DNA of 44,649 bases, taken from NCBI RefSeq assembly GCF_003259905.1, contig NZ_QLMG01000036.1, forward strand, positions 1-44,649, given 5' to 3'. Positions within the stretch are counted from its first letter, which is position 1; each line of letters opens with the position of its first letter. This stretch comes from Salipiger aestuarii. GTDB lineage: Bacteria > Pseudomonadota > Alphaproteobacteria > Rhodobacterales > Rhodobacteraceae. A model generated the notes under the pieces. That model saw only the letters and a program-made list of their open reading frames with translations, did no database searches and was not told the DNA's origin. The position numbers and the translations under genes were made by a program. Below, one piece after another: positions 27,014 to 35,896 of the stretch.

Positions 27014-27426
27014 TTGTCGCCGGCTTTGGATTTCGCGCCGCCGCGACGCCAGCCAGCCTGCGTGACGCGTTTGACAAGGCACAGGGCGCCGCGCGCGCGA
27101 CCCACATCGCGACCGCCGCCGACAAGGTCACCGCCCCGGCGTTTCGCGCGCTGGCAGACGCGCTTGGCCTGCCCGCCCTGGGCGTCGCGCCATCCGATCT
27201 GTGCGCGCAGACCACGCTGACCCGATCTTCCCGCGCCCTTGCCGAACGCGGCACCGGGTCGGTGGCCGAAGCCGCCGCCCTTGCCGCCGCCCTTGCCGTT
27301 GCCCCTGCCGTTGCCCCGAACGCCGCCGGGTCCGGCGCGGCGCTGCTGGGCGCACGCCGGATTTCCACCGACCGCATGGCCAGCTGCGCGCTGGCCGCAG
27401 CGTCGCACGAAGGACAAGACAGATGA
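27010..27426 (+). CDS. cobE: cobalamin biosynthesis protein CobE
   Basis: A 138-residue protein related to the C-terminal domain of CbiG, found in aerobic cob operons; its biochemical role is not settled. Family features are [20 protein letters not shown] and a conserved [21 protein letters not shown]. The C-terminal third is alanine-rich ([21 protein letters not shown]) before the conserved [12 protein letters not shown]. Both ends overlap neighbours as ATGA (cobL and cobM). Confidence 0.88.
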   Translation: MIVAGFGFRAAATPASLRDAFDKAQGAARATHIATAADKVTAPAFRALADALGLPALGVAPSDLCAQTTLTRSSRALAERGTGSVAEAAALAAALAVAPAVAPNAAGSGAALLGARRISTDRMASCALAAASHEGQDR

Positions 27427-28229
27427 CCGTTCATTTCATCGGTGCCGGCCCCGGCGCCCCCGACCTGCTGACCCTGCGGGGGCGCGATATCATCGCTGCC
27501 TGCCCGGTCTGCCTTTATGCCGGATCGCTGGTCCCCGAGGCGATCCTGAAGCATTGCCCCGACGGCGCGCGGATCGTGAACACCGCCCCGCTCAGCCTGG
27601 ATCAGATTATCGCGGAGATCGCCGCCGCCCATGACGCCGGGCGGGATGTGGCGCGGCTGCATTCGGGGGATCTTTCGGTATGGTCGGCGCTCGGCGAACA
27701 GCTGCGCCGCCTGGGATCGCTTGGCATCCCGGTGTCGATCACCCCTGGCGTGCCCGCCTTTGCCGCCGCCGCCGCCGCGCTTGGGGCGGAACTGACCCTG
27801 CCGGGCCTTGCGCAATCGGTGGTGCTGACCCGCACGCCTGGGCGCGCGTCGGCCATGCCCGAGCACGAGACGCTGGCCAATTTCGCCGCCACCGGCGCGA
27901 CGCTGGCCATCCATCTGTCGATCCGGAACATCGTGCAGGTGGTGGCCGATCTTGCGCCCCGATACGGACGTGATTGCCCCGTCGCCGTGGTCTATCGCGC
28001 CAGCTGGCCCGACCAGCAGATCGTCCGTGGCACGCTTGGCGATATTCAGCAAAAGCTGGGCACCGGCATCACCCGGACCGCGCTGATCCTGGTCGGCCCG
28101 GCGCTTGGCGGCGAAGCGTTCGACGAAAGCTGCCTTTACGCGGCGGATTACGACCGCCGGTACCGCCCCCAGAGCGCCGGCAGCCCGTGGCACGGATGGA
28201 CACCCGCGCAGGACAGTCAGGATGGCTGA
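27423..28229 (+). CDS. cobM: precorrin-4 C11-methyltransferase CobM
   Basis: A 268-residue SAM-dependent methyltransferase that methylates C-11 of precorrin-4. It has [18 protein letters not shown] at the start, [26 protein letters not shown] and [22 protein letters not shown], and the family segment [17 protein letters not shown] near the end. The start overlaps the cobE stop, and the stop lies eight bases inside cobB. Confidence 0.95.
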   Translation: MTVHFIGAGPGAPDLLTLRGRDIIAACPVCLYAGSLVPEAILKHCPDGARIVNTAPLSLDQIIAEIAAAHDAGRDVARLHSGDLSVWSALGEQLRRLGSLGIPVSITPGVPAFAAAAAALGAELTLPGLAQSVVLTRTPGRASAMPEHETLANFAATGATLAIHLSIRNIVQVVADLAPRYGRDCPVAVVYRASWPDQQIVRGTLGDIQQKLGTGITRTALILVGPALGGEAFDESCLYAADYDRRYRPQSAGSPWHGWTPAQDSQDG

Positions 28230-29538
28230 GGTCCCCGGTCTGCTGATCTCGGCGCCCTCATCGGGCACCGGAAAAACCACCGTGACGCTGGGGCTGCTGC
28301 GCGCGCTGGCCGAGGACGGGCTGCGGGTGCAACCGTTCAAATCCGGGCCCGACTACATCGACCCGGCCTTTCACCGCGCCGCCGCCGGGCGCCACAGCTT
28401 CAACCTGGATGGCTGGGCGATGGGCGCGGATCTGTGGCGCGCGATCGGGGCGCAGGCGGTCGATGCCGACATCTGCATCGCCGAAGGGTCGATGGGGCTG
28501 TATGACGGGGTCGCGACGCGCGGCCAGCAGGGCTTTGGCAGCAGCGCGGAAACCGCGCGGGCCATGGGCTGGCCCGTGGTGCTGGTGCTGGATGTCAGCG
28601 GGCAGGCGCAAAGCGCCGCCGCCACCGCGATGGGGTTTCGCCAGTACATGCCGGACCTGCCCTTTGCCGGGGTCATCCTGAACCGGGTCGCTTCCGCGCG
28701 GCATGAACGGCTGGCGCGGGCGGGCATGGACCGTGCGGGCCTGACGGTGCTGGGCGCGTTGCCCCGGCGCGGCGATCTTGCGCTGCCCGAACGCCACCTT
28801 GGCCTGATACAGGCCAGCGAGCACCCGGACCTGGACGCGGCCATCGCCGGCTATGCGGATTTCCTGCGCGCGCATGTCGATCTGCCTGCCATCGGGGCCG
28901 CCGCGCGGGGGCACGCCCTGCCGGCCAGCGCGCCCCTGCCCCCACCCCCCGCGCAGCGCATCGCCATCGCCCGCGATGCGGCGTTTTCGTTCACCTATCC
29001 GCATCTGTTGCGGGGCTGGCACGCCGCGGGCGCCGAGATCCTGCCGTTTTCGCCCCTCGCCGACGCCCCGCCCGATCCGCGGGCCGATCTGGTCTGGCTG
29101 CCCGGAGGCTACCCAGAACTGCATGCCGGGCGACTTGCCGCCGCCGAGACCTTTGGCGCCGGGCTGCGCGCCCATGCCCAAACCCGGCCCGTGCATGGCG
29201 AATGCGGCGGTTACATGGCGCTTGGCGCGGGGCTGATCGACAAGGACGGCACGCGCCACCGAATGGCCGGGCTGCTGGGGCTGGTGACCAGTTACGAAAA
29301 GCGCAGGTTCCACCTTGGCTACCGACGCGCCACGTTGCGCGCCGCGATGCCCGGCCACGCGCGCGGGGCGGTGCTGCGCGGTCATGAATTTCACTATTCC
29401 TCCATCCTGGAACAACCCGACGCGCCGCTTGCCGCCGTCACCGACGCCGATGGCGCGCCCGTCGCCGAAACCGGATCGGTGCGGGGCCACGTCACCGGCA
29501 CCTTTTTTCACCTGATCGCACCCGAGGACGCCGCATGA
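28222..29538 (+). CDS. cobB: cobyrinate/hydrogenobyrinate a,c-diamide synthase CobB
   Basis: A 438-residue glutamine-dependent amidotransferase that amidates the a and c side chains of hydrogenobyrinate using ATP. The N-terminal P-loop domain starts [18 protein letters not shown] and has [13 protein letters not shown] and EGSMGLYDG. The C-terminal triad-type glutaminase domain has the nucleophile Cys328 in [11 protein letters not shown] and GHEFHYSS near the end. The ATG at 28222 gives the usual N-terminus and overlaps cobM by eight bases. The stop overlaps cobA. Confidence 0.95.
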   Translation: MAEVPGLLISAPSSGTGKTTVTLGLLRALAEDGLRVQPFKSGPDYIDPAFHRAAAGRHSFNLDGWAMGADLWRAIGAQAVDADICIAEGSMGLYDGVATRGQQGFGSSAETARAMGWPVVLVLDVSGQAQSAAATAMGFRQYMPDLPFAGVILNRVASARHERLARAGMDRAGLTVLGALPRRGDLALPERHLGLIQASEHPDLDAAIAGYADFLRAHVDLPAIGAAARGHALPASAPLPPPPAQRIAIARDAAFSFTYPHLLRGWHAAGAEILPFSPLADAPPDPRADLVWLPGGYPELHAGRLAAAETFGAGLRAHAQTRPVHGECGGYMALGAGLIDKDGTRHRMAGLLGLVTSYEKRRFHLGYRRATLRAAMPGHARGAVLRGHEFHYSSILEQPDAPLAAVTDADGAPVAETGSVRGHVTGTFFHLIAPEDAA

Positions 29539-30254
29539 CCGGATTTGTCAGCTTTGTCAGCTCTGGCCCCGGAGACCCCGCGCTTTTGACGCTGAAGGCC
29601 GTCGACCGGCTGGGGCGCGCCGATGCGGTGCTGTACGACGACCTGTCCTCGGGGCCGATTCTGGACCATGCGCGCAAGGACGCCGATCTTGTCGGCGTGG
29701 GCAAACGCGCCGGGCGGCCCTCGCCCCGGCAGGATCACGTCAGCCGGTTGCTGGTCGACTACGCGCGGACCGGCCAGCGCGTGGTCAGGCTTAAATCCGG
29801 CGACTGCGGTCTGTTCGGGCGGCTCGAAGAAGAAATCTCGGCGCTGAAGGCGGCTGGCATCGCGTATGAAATCATCCCCGGCGTGCCGTCGGCCTGCGCT
29901 GCCGCCGCCGCCGCCGGGATTCCGCTGACCCGCCGCCTGACGGCCCGGCGCGTGCAATTCGCCACCGGCCACGATGTCACCGGCGCGCTGCCCGCGGATG
30001 CCAACCTTGCCGCCCTTGCGGACCCGACCGCGACGACCGCGATCTTCATGGGCAAGCGCACCTTTCCGCGCCTTGCCGAAAAGCTCGTCGCGCATGGCCT
30101 GCCGCCCGACACTCCGGCGCTGTTTGCGGAATCGGTCAGTCACCCGGATCAGTCCCTGACCCGGCACACGGTGGCAAGCCTTGCCGCAGCCCTGTCATCC
30201 GATCCCGGCGACAAGGCGGGGCTGATCCTGTTCGGACCCCTGGCGGAGGAGTAG
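29535..30254 (+). CDS. cobA: uroporphyrinogen-III C-methyltransferase CobA
   Basis: A 239-residue SAM-dependent enzyme that methylates uroporphyrinogen III at C-2 and C-7 to make precorrin-2, the entry to the corrin branch. Conserved parts are VSSGPGDPALLTLKAVDRLGRADAV, YDDLSS, VGKRAGRPSP and IPGVPSACAAAAAAGIPLTRR. The segment that usually reads GDPF(V/I)(F/Y)GRGGEE is GDCGLFGRLEEE here (89-100), so the proline and glycine pair are replaced. I take it as a subfamily variant, as the rest of the fold is intact. It overlaps cobB at the start, and a 97-bp gap follows. Confidence 0.88.
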   Translation: MTGFVSFVSSGPGDPALLTLKAVDRLGRADAVLYDDLSSGPILDHARKDADLVGVGKRAGRPSPRQDHVSRLLVDYARTGQRVVRLKSGDCGLFGRLEEEISALKAAGIAYEIIPGVPSACAAAAAAGIPLTRRLTARRVQFATGHDVTGALPADANLAALADPTATTAIFMGKRTFPRLAEKLVAHGLPPDTPALFAESVSHPDQSLTRHTVASLAAALSSDPGDKAGLILFGPLAEE

Positions 30255-30308
30255 CGCAGCACCCCGGCCCCAGCGGCCATGCCCCCCAATTCATCGCCCG
30301 CAAGGGCA

Positions 30309-30325
30309 CCACCGGCTGCCGGTGG
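30309..30325 (+). promoter_or_regulatory. leader hairpin ahead of cbiM
   Basis: CCACCGG and CCGGTGG form a perfect 7-bp stem with a 3-base loop, ending 26 bases before the cbiM start codon, in the only sizeable gap within the run of cob genes (30255-30351). It could be a processing or stabilising structure, or a control point that sets transporter level apart from the enzymes. Confidence 0.35.
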
Positions 30326-30351
30326 GGCAGCCTATCCAGAGAGGACTTTAC

Positions 30352-31029
30352 ATGCATATCGAACCCGGCGTCGTGGATGGCGCCAAGATGATCCTGGCCT
30401 GTGCGACCGCGGCAGGGGCGGCGACCTGTACCGTCAGGGAAACCGTCGCGGACCTGTCGCACAGCACCGCCGTGTCGTTCGCCCTGCGCACCGCGCTGGC
30501 CAGCGTCGGCACCTTCGTATTCTTCGAGGTGCTGCCGCATTTCGCCGTCGGCGTGTCCGAGGTGCATTTCATCCTTGGCACGACGCTGTTCGTGCTGTTG
30601 GGCAGCGCCCCCGCCGCGCTGGGGCTGGCGTTGGGGCTGCTGGTGCAGGGCCTGTTCCTGGCGCCCTCGGACCTGCCGATGTATTTCGTCAACGTGACCA
30701 CGCTGCTGGTGCCGCTGTTCGCCGTGTCGGCCCTGGCGCGGCGACTGGTTCCGCAAGGCACTGCCTATGTCGATCTGACCTGTGCCGACGTGCTGAAACT
30801 GTCGGCGCTGTATCAGGGCGGCGTGGTCGCCTGGGTCGCCTTCTGGGTGTTTTACGGCCAGGGCGTCAACGCGGCGACATTCCAGTCGGTGCTGAGCTTC
30901 GGCGCGGCCTACGCGGTTGTGCTGTTGATCGAACCCTTGGCCGATCTGACGGCCCTTGCCGGGGCCAGGGCGATCCGCAACACCGGCGCGGCGCGGCTGT
31001 TGGCGCGGCGGCTGTATGACCCCGCCTGA
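30352..31029 (+). CDS. cbiM: CbiM-type cobalt transport membrane protein
   Basis: A 225-residue membrane protein of the CbiM/NikM family, the metal-binding channel component of cobalt/nickel energy-coupling-factor importers. It opens with MHIEPGVVDGAKMILA; in this family the first residues including His2 form the metal site. Hydrophobic segments follow at about 39-60, 70-95, 105-125, 145-165 and 175-195. The ATG at 30352 follows GAGAGGAC and must be the true start, because the N-terminus is functional. Partners CbiN, CbiQ and CbiO are not in the window. It sits between cobA and cobF in the same direction, so cobalt supply fits the context. Confidence 0.8.
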   Translation: MHIEPGVVDGAKMILACATAAGAATCTVRETVADLSHSTAVSFALRTALASVGTFVFFEVLPHFAVGVSEVHFILGTTLFVLLGSAPAALGLALGLLVQGLFLAPSDLPMYFVNVTTLLVPLFAVSALARRLVPQGTAYVDLTCADVLKLSALYQGGVVAWVAFWVFYGQGVNAATFQSVLSFGAAYAVVLLIEPLADLTALAGARAIRNTGAARLLARRLYDPA

Positions 31030-31050
31030 TCCGGCGCGACACGGACACCG

Positions 31051-31078
31051 GCCCGAGGCGGAACTCGCCGCCCCGGGC
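31051..31078 (+). promoter_or_regulatory. intercistronic hairpin between cbiM and cobF
   Basis: Two 11-base arms, GCCCGAGGCGG and CCGCCCCGGGC, pair with one mismatch around a 6-base loop, 22 bases ahead of the cobF start. There is no U-run. It may separate expression of cobF from the upstream genes or protect mRNA ends. Confidence 0.35.
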
Positions 31079-31100
31079 GCGTCGTGAAAGGACACCCGAC

Positions 31101-31871
31101 ATGATGACGGATCTCTGGCTGATCGGAATGGGCACCGGCAGCCCGGCGCATGTGACCCTGGAAGGCATGCAGGCGCTGCGCGATGCCGCCGTCATCCTGC
31201 TGCCGCTCAAGGGCGAGAGCAAGGAAGAGCTCGCCGCCCTGCGCTACGCCATCCTGCACGCCGCGAACACCAGCGCCGAAATCCGGACCTTCGACTATCC
31301 GCTGCGCGATCCCGCCCTGCCCTATGCAGACCGTGTCCGCGTCTGGCACGACGCCATCGCGGCGCGCTGGATGGACGCGCTTGGGGCTGACGCGCCGCGC
31401 GGCCCGGTCGCGCTGCTGGTCTGGGGGGACCCGTCGCTGTATGACAGCACCCTGCGCATTGCCCGGCGGCTGATCCCGCCCCCGACGCTGCGCGTGGTCC
31501 CCGGCATCACCGCCGTGCAGGCGCTGACCGCCGCCCATGCAATCCCGTTGAGCACGCTGAACGGCCCGGTCAGGATCACCACGGGCCGCCAGCTGCGCGC
31601 CGGCGGCTGGCCCGACGACCCCCGCGACCCCGACTGCAAAGACACCCTGGTGGTGATGCTTGACAGCGATTGCAGCTTTCGCGCGCTCGATCCGGTGGGA
31701 CTGCATATCTGGTGGGGCGCGCACCTTGGCAGCCCGGCGCAGGTGCTGCGCGCGGGGCCGGTGGCGGAAGTGGCCGATGACATCGTCGCGACCCGTGCCG
31801 ACAGCCGGGCCCGGGCGGGATGGATCATGGACACCTATCTGCTGCGGCGCCGATCCCCGCCGACGCGATGA
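31101..31871 (+). CDS. cobF: precorrin-6A synthase (deacetylating) CobF
   Basis: A 256-residue SAM-dependent methyltransferase that methylates C-1 of precorrin-5 with loss of acetate, a step specific to the aerobic pathway. Conserved parts are LWLIGMGTGSPAHVTLEGMQAL, LPLKGESKEELAALRYAIL, LLVWGDPSLYDSTLRIARRL and VVPGITAVQALTAAHAIPLS. The ATG at 31101 follows AAAGGACA; the next codon is also ATG. It is the last gene of the cob run. Confidence 0.94.
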   Translation: MMTDLWLIGMGTGSPAHVTLEGMQALRDAAVILLPLKGESKEELAALRYAILHAANTSAEIRTFDYPLRDPALPYADRVRVWHDAIAARWMDALGADAPRGPVALLVWGDPSLYDSTLRIARRLIPPPTLRVVPGITAVQALTAAHAIPLSTLNGPVRITTGRQLRAGGWPDDPRDPDCKDTLVVMLDSDCSFRALDPVGLHIWWGAHLGSPAQVLRAGPVAEVADDIVATRADSRARAGWIMDTYLLRRRSPPTR

Positions 31872-32180
31872 CGCAGGCGGGGCCGGGCGGCGGTCTTCAT
31901 CGTATCTTGCTCGGCGGCGCGGCTTTGGCGGGATCGGACCGCGACGGTCCACGCCGAACGTGACAGGGCCTCTGATCGCGTTCAGACGATCAGGCGGGGC
32001 CGGGCGGTCGCGACCGGTTGAGCGGCGGCGCCACCCGGCCGGTCACGCGCGGCGGGACGGCGCATGCAACCCGGCAGCATCGTCCTATGCGCGGACTTGC
32101 GCAAGGCGGCGCGGGCGCGGTACCCATGGGAGGCGCGGTTCTGCATGAAACCCTCACCCATGGCCGGAAAGGTGCACGAT
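31872..32180. other. intergenic region after cobF
   Basis: No gene seen. It holds two small inverted repeats: GGACCG/CGGTCC (31936-31950, 3-base gap) and CTGATCG/CGATCAG (31972-31993, 8-base gap). Neither has a T-run, so they may be an end-of-transcript structure for cobF or operators for the AsnC-type gene that follows. Confidence 0.4.
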
Positions 32181-32639
32181 ATGGAACTGGATCGCTTCGA
32201 CCGTGCGATTCTCGTGGCGCTTCAGGCAGACGCGACCGTCAGCAACACCGCGCTGGCCGAAACGGTGCATCTGTCCGCCAGCCAGATTTCGCGCCGGCGC
32301 GCGGCGCTGGAATCGGCGCAGGTGATCCTTGGCTATACCGCGCGGCTCAACGCGGGCAAGCTGGGGTTCGGGCTGCGCGCGATCACGCGCGTCAACCTGC
32401 GCAGCCACGGGCAGGGGGGCGACGCCGATTTCGCCCGTTTCGTCGCCGAACGCCCCGAGATCTGTGCCGCCTTTTCCGTGTCGGGCGATGCGGATTATGT
32501 GCTGGACATCCGCGTGCGCGACCCGGATGCCTATGCCGCGTTCATCCACGACCACCTGCTGCCGCATCCGCAGGTCGGGCAGGTGCGATCGGAACTGGTG
32601 CTCAAGACGCTCAAGGATCGGGGGGGCGTGACGCTTTAG
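32181..32639 (+). CDS. Lrp/AsnC-family transcriptional regulator
   Basis: A 152-residue regulator with an N-terminal winged helix (MELDRFDRAILVALQADA, TALAETVHLSASQISRRRAALE) and a C-terminal RAM ligand-binding/oligomerisation domain (FCAAFSV-like AAFSVSGDADYVLDIRVRD). I chose the ATG at 32181 because GGAAAGG lies upstream and it gives the standard start; longer in-frame starts exist. It is next to the homogentisate genes and could respond to an aromatic amino acid. Its stop overlaps the stop of the convergent MarR gene by four bases. Confidence 0.83.
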   Translation: MELDRFDRAILVALQADATVSNTALAETVHLSASQISRRRAALESAQVILGYTARLNAGKLGFGLRAITRVNLRSHGQGGDADFARFVAERPEICAAFSVSGDADYVLDIRVRDPDAYAAFIHDHLLPHPQVGQVRSELVLKTLKDRGGVTL

Positions 32640-33070
32640 GTCGCGGCCAGGCGTTTCAGCAATCGGCGCAGGGTTCTGGCGTCGCGCTTGCCCAGCCTGC
32701 GTTCAAGGGCTGCCTCGTAATCGCGGGCGGCCTGGCTCAGCACGTCGAAGGCTGCGCGCCCCGGCGCGCGCAGCGACAGCCGCTCGCTGCGCCGGTCCGT
32801 GTCCGAGGTCACGCGGGCGAGGAATCGCTTTTCCTCAAGCGCCCGCACAGCGCGAGACACCTTGGTCTTGTGGATGCGCGCGCGCTCGGAAATCTCCCTG
32901 GCGCTCAGCTCGCCGTAGCGTCCCAGATGATACAGCACCCGCCATTCGGTGCGCAGCATGCCGTAGAGATCACGATAATTCCGTGAAAAAACATCGCTTT
33001 GCGACTCGGCGGCAAGGGTCAGAAGATAGGGGGTAAAGCCCGCGAGTTCAAAGTCGTCTTCGGTTTGCAT
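32636..33070 (-). CDS. MarR-family regulator divergent from hmgA
   Basis: A 144-residue MarR-type winged-helix protein. The dimerisation and DNA-reading helices are clear ([44 protein letters not shown]), with the wing [13 protein letters not shown]. MarR proteins in aromatic degradation clusters (for example HpcR/HmgR-like ones) are repressors released by a pathway ligand. It is transcribed away from hmgA across a 78-bp gap that holds a 22-bp inverted repeat, so it most likely controls hmgA and itself. Confidence 0.83.
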   Translation of the reverse strand: MQTEDDFELAGFTPYLLTLAAESQSDVFSRNYRDLYGMLRTEWRVLYHLGRYGELSAREISERARIHKTKVSRAVRALEEKRFLARVTSDTDRRSERLSLRAPGRAAFDVLSQAARDYEAALERRLGKRDARTLRRLLKRLAAT

Positions 33071-33090
33071 GATTTTTCGAAAAGCCCCTT

Positions 33091-33112
33091 GTTGGTTACA
33101 AAGGTAACTAAC
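33091..33112. promoter_or_regulatory. inverted-repeat operator between the MarR gene and hmgA
   Basis: GTTGGTTAC (33091-33099) and GTAACTAAC (33104-33112) are inverted with a 4-base spacer and a single mismatch. The repeat lies 20 bases from the MarR start and 36 bases from the hmgA start. Its size and symmetry fit a MarR dimer site. Binding is inferred from position. Confidence 0.6.
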
Positions 33113-33148
33113 ATCATGTCAGCAATTCGTCGAGGGAGGGGACCCTAC

Positions 33149-34552
33149 ATGACAGACCAACGCAGAATACCCGGCCGGCAAGCGGGCCAAATCTCTGGCC
33201 AAATCTCTGGCCTGACCCGCGCCGGCGGCATCAGCGCCCTGCACGAAGGCTACATGCCCGGCTTCGGCAATGATTTCGAAACCGAGGCCCTGCCCGGCGC
33301 CCTTCCCGAGGGCATGAACAGCCCTCAGCGTTGCGCCTATGGGCTGTACGGCGAACAGCTTACGGGCACCGCCTTCACCGCGCCGAGCCATCAGAACGAA
33401 CGCAGCTGGTGCTATCGCATCCGCCCGTCGGTCAAGCATTCACAACGCTATGAAAAGATCGACCTGCCCTATTGGAAGACCGCGCCCTGCGTCGATCCCG
33501 ACGTCATCAGCCTTGGCCAGTACCGCTGGGACCCTGTGCCCCATACCGATGCCCCCCTGACCTGGCTGACGGGGATGCGCACGATGACCACGGCCGGCGA
33601 CGTCTATACTCAGGTCGGCATGGCGTCGCATGTCTATCTGGTGACCCGGTCGATGGAGGATGCCTATTTCTACAGCGCCGACAGCGAGTTGCTGGTGGTT
33701 CCCCAGGAAGGCCGCCTGCGGTTTTGCACCGAGCTCGGCGTGATCGACCTTGAACCCAAGGAAATCGCCATTCTGCCGCGCGGCCTTGTGTACCGGGTGG
33801 AACTGGTGGACGGCCCGGCGCGCGGCTTCGTCTGCGAAAACTACGGCCAGAAATTCGAACTGCCCGGTCGTGGCCCGATTGGCGCGAACTGCATGGCCAA
33901 CCGGCGCGATTTCAAGACGCCCGTCGCGGCGTTCGAAGATCGCGAGACACCCTCGACCGTCACGATCAAATGGCAGGGCCAGTTTCACGAAACCAGAATC
34001 GGCCATTCGCCGCTGGACGTGGTCGCCTGGCACGGCAATTACGCGCCGGTGAAATACGATCTGCGCACCTATTGCCCGGTGGGCGCGGTGCTGTTCGACC
34101 ACCCTGATCCGTCGATCTTTACCGTGCTGACCGCGCCTTCGGGCGTGCCGGGCACGGCGAATATCGATTTCGTGCTGTTCCGCGAACGCTGGATGGTGGC
34201 CGAGAACACCTTTCGCCCGCCATGGTACCACAAGAACGTCATGTCCGAGCTGATGGGCAACATCTACGGCGAATATGACGCCAAGCCGCAGGGGTTCGTG
34301 CCCGGCGGCATGAGCCTGCACAACATGATGCTGCCGCACGGGCCCGACAACGAGGCGTTCGAAAAGGCCAGCCTTGCGGATCTGAAGCCGGGCAAGTTGG
34401 ACGACACCATGTCGTTCATGTTCGAAACCCGGTTTCCCCAGCATCTGACCGGTTTTGCCGCAACCGAAGCGCCGTTGCAGGACGATTACATAGAGTGCTG
34501 GAACAGCCTGAAAAAGCGGTTCGACGGCACGATCGAGGGCAACTGGGACTGA
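33149..34552 (+). CDS. hmgA: homogentisate 1,2-dioxygenase
   Basis: A 467-residue Fe(II) ring-cleaving enzyme that turns homogentisate into maleylacetoacetate. The iron ligands align with human His335, Glu341 and His371 as His361 and Glu367 ([11 protein letters not shown]) and His397 (LPHGPD). The N-terminal domain has [19 protein letters not shown]. The ATG at 33149 follows GAGGGAGGG. The first 25 residues include GQISGQISG, made by a perfect 12-bp tandem repeat (33185-33212), and are not conserved. It is the first gene of the catabolic run and lies behind the MarR operator. A hairpin repeat separates it from fahA. Confidence 0.95.
   Translation: MTDQRRIPGRQAGQISGQISGLTRAGGISALHEGYMPGFGNDFETEALPGALPEGMNSPQRCAYGLYGEQLTGTAFTAPSHQNERSWCYRIRPSVKHSQRYEKIDLPYWKTAPCVDPDVISLGQYRWDPVPHTDAPLTWLTGMRTMTTAGDVYTQVGMASHVYLVTRSMEDAYFYSADSELLVVPQEGRLRFCTELGVIDLEPKEIAILPRGLVYRVELVDGPARGFVCENYGQKFELPGRGPIGANCMANRRDFKTPVAAFEDRETPSTVTIKWQGQFHETRIGHSPLDVVAWHGNYAPVKYDLRTYCPVGAVLFDHPDPSIFTVLTAPSGVPGTANIDFVLFRERWMVAENTFRPPWYHKNVMSELMGNIYGEYDAKPQGFVPGGMSLHNMMLPHGPDNEAFEKASLADLKPGKLDDTMSFMFETRFPQHLTGFAATEAPLQDDYIECWNSLKKRFDGTIEGNWD
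33185..33212 (+). repeat. 12-bp tandem repeat in the hmgA N-terminus
   Basis: GGCCAAATCTCT occurs twice in a row and is followed by GGCC, giving the residues GQIS-GQIS-G near the start of HmgA. The unit keeps the reading frame. It lies in the non-conserved N-terminal tail and so is probably neutral, but it can change copy number by slippage. Confidence 0.8.
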
Positions 34553-34560
34553 TCCGTCGA

Positions 34561-34612
34561 GGGGGCGCTGCCCCCGCCTTCGGCCCCCCGGAGTTTATTT
34601 GGCAAGATGAAG
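34561..34612 (+). repeat. dispersed intergenic hairpin repeat, copy A
   Basis: A GC hairpin (GGGGGC/GCCCCC, 6 bp, 3-base loop) is followed by a second GC-rich segment and GAGTTTATTTGGCAAGATGA. The tail matches copy B (12256-12300) at most positions. It lies eight bases after the hmgA stop in the 93-bp gap before fahA on the same strand, so it may partly end the hmgA transcript or stabilise it. Confidence 0.55.
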
Positions 34613-34645
34613 AATGGGCGCCCCGCGTCCATGGAAGGACGAGCA

Positions 34646-35896
34646 ATGAGCTTGAAGAAAAGTTGGCTGGAGAGCGCGAACGCGCCCGGCTGTGAATTTC
34701 CGCTGAACAACCTGCCTTATGGGGTATTTGATGCCGGGGCGGGGGCGCGGATGGGCGTGGCCATCGGCGATTGCGTGCTGGATGTGGCCGCGGTGGATCA
34801 CGGGCTGGACGCCGCGCTTTTCGCGGACCCGTCGTGGAATGCGGTGATGGCGGCGGGGCCGGAGGTCTGGGCGGCGCTGCGGGCGCGGCTGATGGAACTG
34901 CTTGGGAACGACGCGCATCGCGACGCGGTGTCGGAGCATCTGGTGGCGCTTTCGGGCGTGGCGCTGAAGATGCCCTTTGCGGTCAGCGAATACACGGATT
35001 TCTACGCATCCAGGCACCACGCGACCAATGTGGGCACGATATTCCGGGGGGCGGAGAACGCGTTGCCGCCGAACTGGTTGTCGATCCCGATCGGGTATAA
35101 CGGGCGGGCGTCGTCGGTCGTGGTATCGGGCAGCGATGTGCGCCGCCCCTGGGGGCAGTTGAAAGGCCCGCAGGATGACGCGCCGCGCTTTGCGCCCTGC
35201 GCGCGGTTCGATCTGGAACTGGAGCTGGGCGCCATCGTCGGCACCGGTTCCGAGGGCATGGTGTCGGTGGCCGATGCGGACGCGATGATCTTTGGCTATG
35301 TGCTGCTGAACGACTGGTCGGCGCGCGATATCCAGGCCTGGGAATACCAGCCTCTGGGCCCGTTTCAGGCCAAGGCGACGGCGACGACGATCAGCCCGTG
35401 GATCGTCACTGCGGCGGCGCTTGCGCCGTTCCGGGTCGACACGCCGGCGCGTGAGCGTGACCTGCTGCCCTATCTGCGCGAACCGGGGCCGATGCTGTAT
35501 GACATATCGCTTTCGGTCGGCCTGGCCCCCGAGGGCGCGGATGAGCAGATCATCTCGCGCACCAACTATTCCGAGATGTATTATTCCGCCGCGCAACAGC
35601 TGTGCCACCACACCACCAGCGGCTGCCCGATGCGCACCGGCGACCTGCTTGGATCGGGCACGATTTCGGGGGCGGACCAGGGCGCGCGCGGATCGCTTCT
35701 GGAAATGAGCTGGGGGGGCAAGGAGCCGATCACCGTCTCCGGCACCCAGCGCAGCTTTCTGGAAGATGGCGACACGCTGACGCTGTACGGCGCGGCAGAG
35801 GGCGATGGGTATCGCATCGGGTTCGGCGCCTGCACCGGCACGGTTCTGCCCGCGACCCCACAGCCCGAATGGACAAAACAGGAAAGCACGACATGA
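34646..35896 (+). CDS. fahA: fumarylacetoacetase
   Basis: A 416-residue hydrolase that splits fumarylacetoacetate into fumarate and acetoacetate, the last step of the homogentisate route. Active-site segments match the mouse enzyme: YTDFYASRHHATNVG (metal Asp and catalytic His), ELELGAIVG (two metal Glu) and NDWSARDIQAWEYQPLGPF (metal Asp). The ATG at 34646 follows GGAAGGAC and gives the usual SH3-like N-terminal domain. Upstream in-frame ATGs would read through the repeat. The stop overlaps the MBL-fold gene (ATGA). Confidence 0.94.
   Translation: MSLKKSWLESANAPGCEFPLNNLPYGVFDAGAGARMGVAIGDCVLDVAAVDHGLDAALFADPSWNAVMAAGPEVWAALRARLMELLGNDAHRDAVSEHLVALSGVALKMPFAVSEYTDFYASRHHATNVGTIFRGAENALPPNWLSIPIGYNGRASSVVVSGSDVRRPWGQLKGPQDDAPRFAPCARFDLELELGAIVGTGSEGMVSVADADAMIFGYVLLNDWSARDIQAWEYQPLGPFQAKATATTISPWIVTAAALAPFRVDTPARERDLLPYLREPGPMLYDISLSVGLAPEGADEQIISRTNYSEMYYSAAQQLCHHTTSGCPMRTGDLLGSGTISGADQGARGSLLEMSWGGKEPITVSGTQRSFLEDGDTLTLYGAAEGDGYRIGFGACTGTVLPATPQPEWTKQESTT

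Noticed and set aside
31936-31993. Intrinsic terminator for cobF
   Set aside because: Two inverted repeats are present but neither is followed by a T-run, so a terminator is not claimed.
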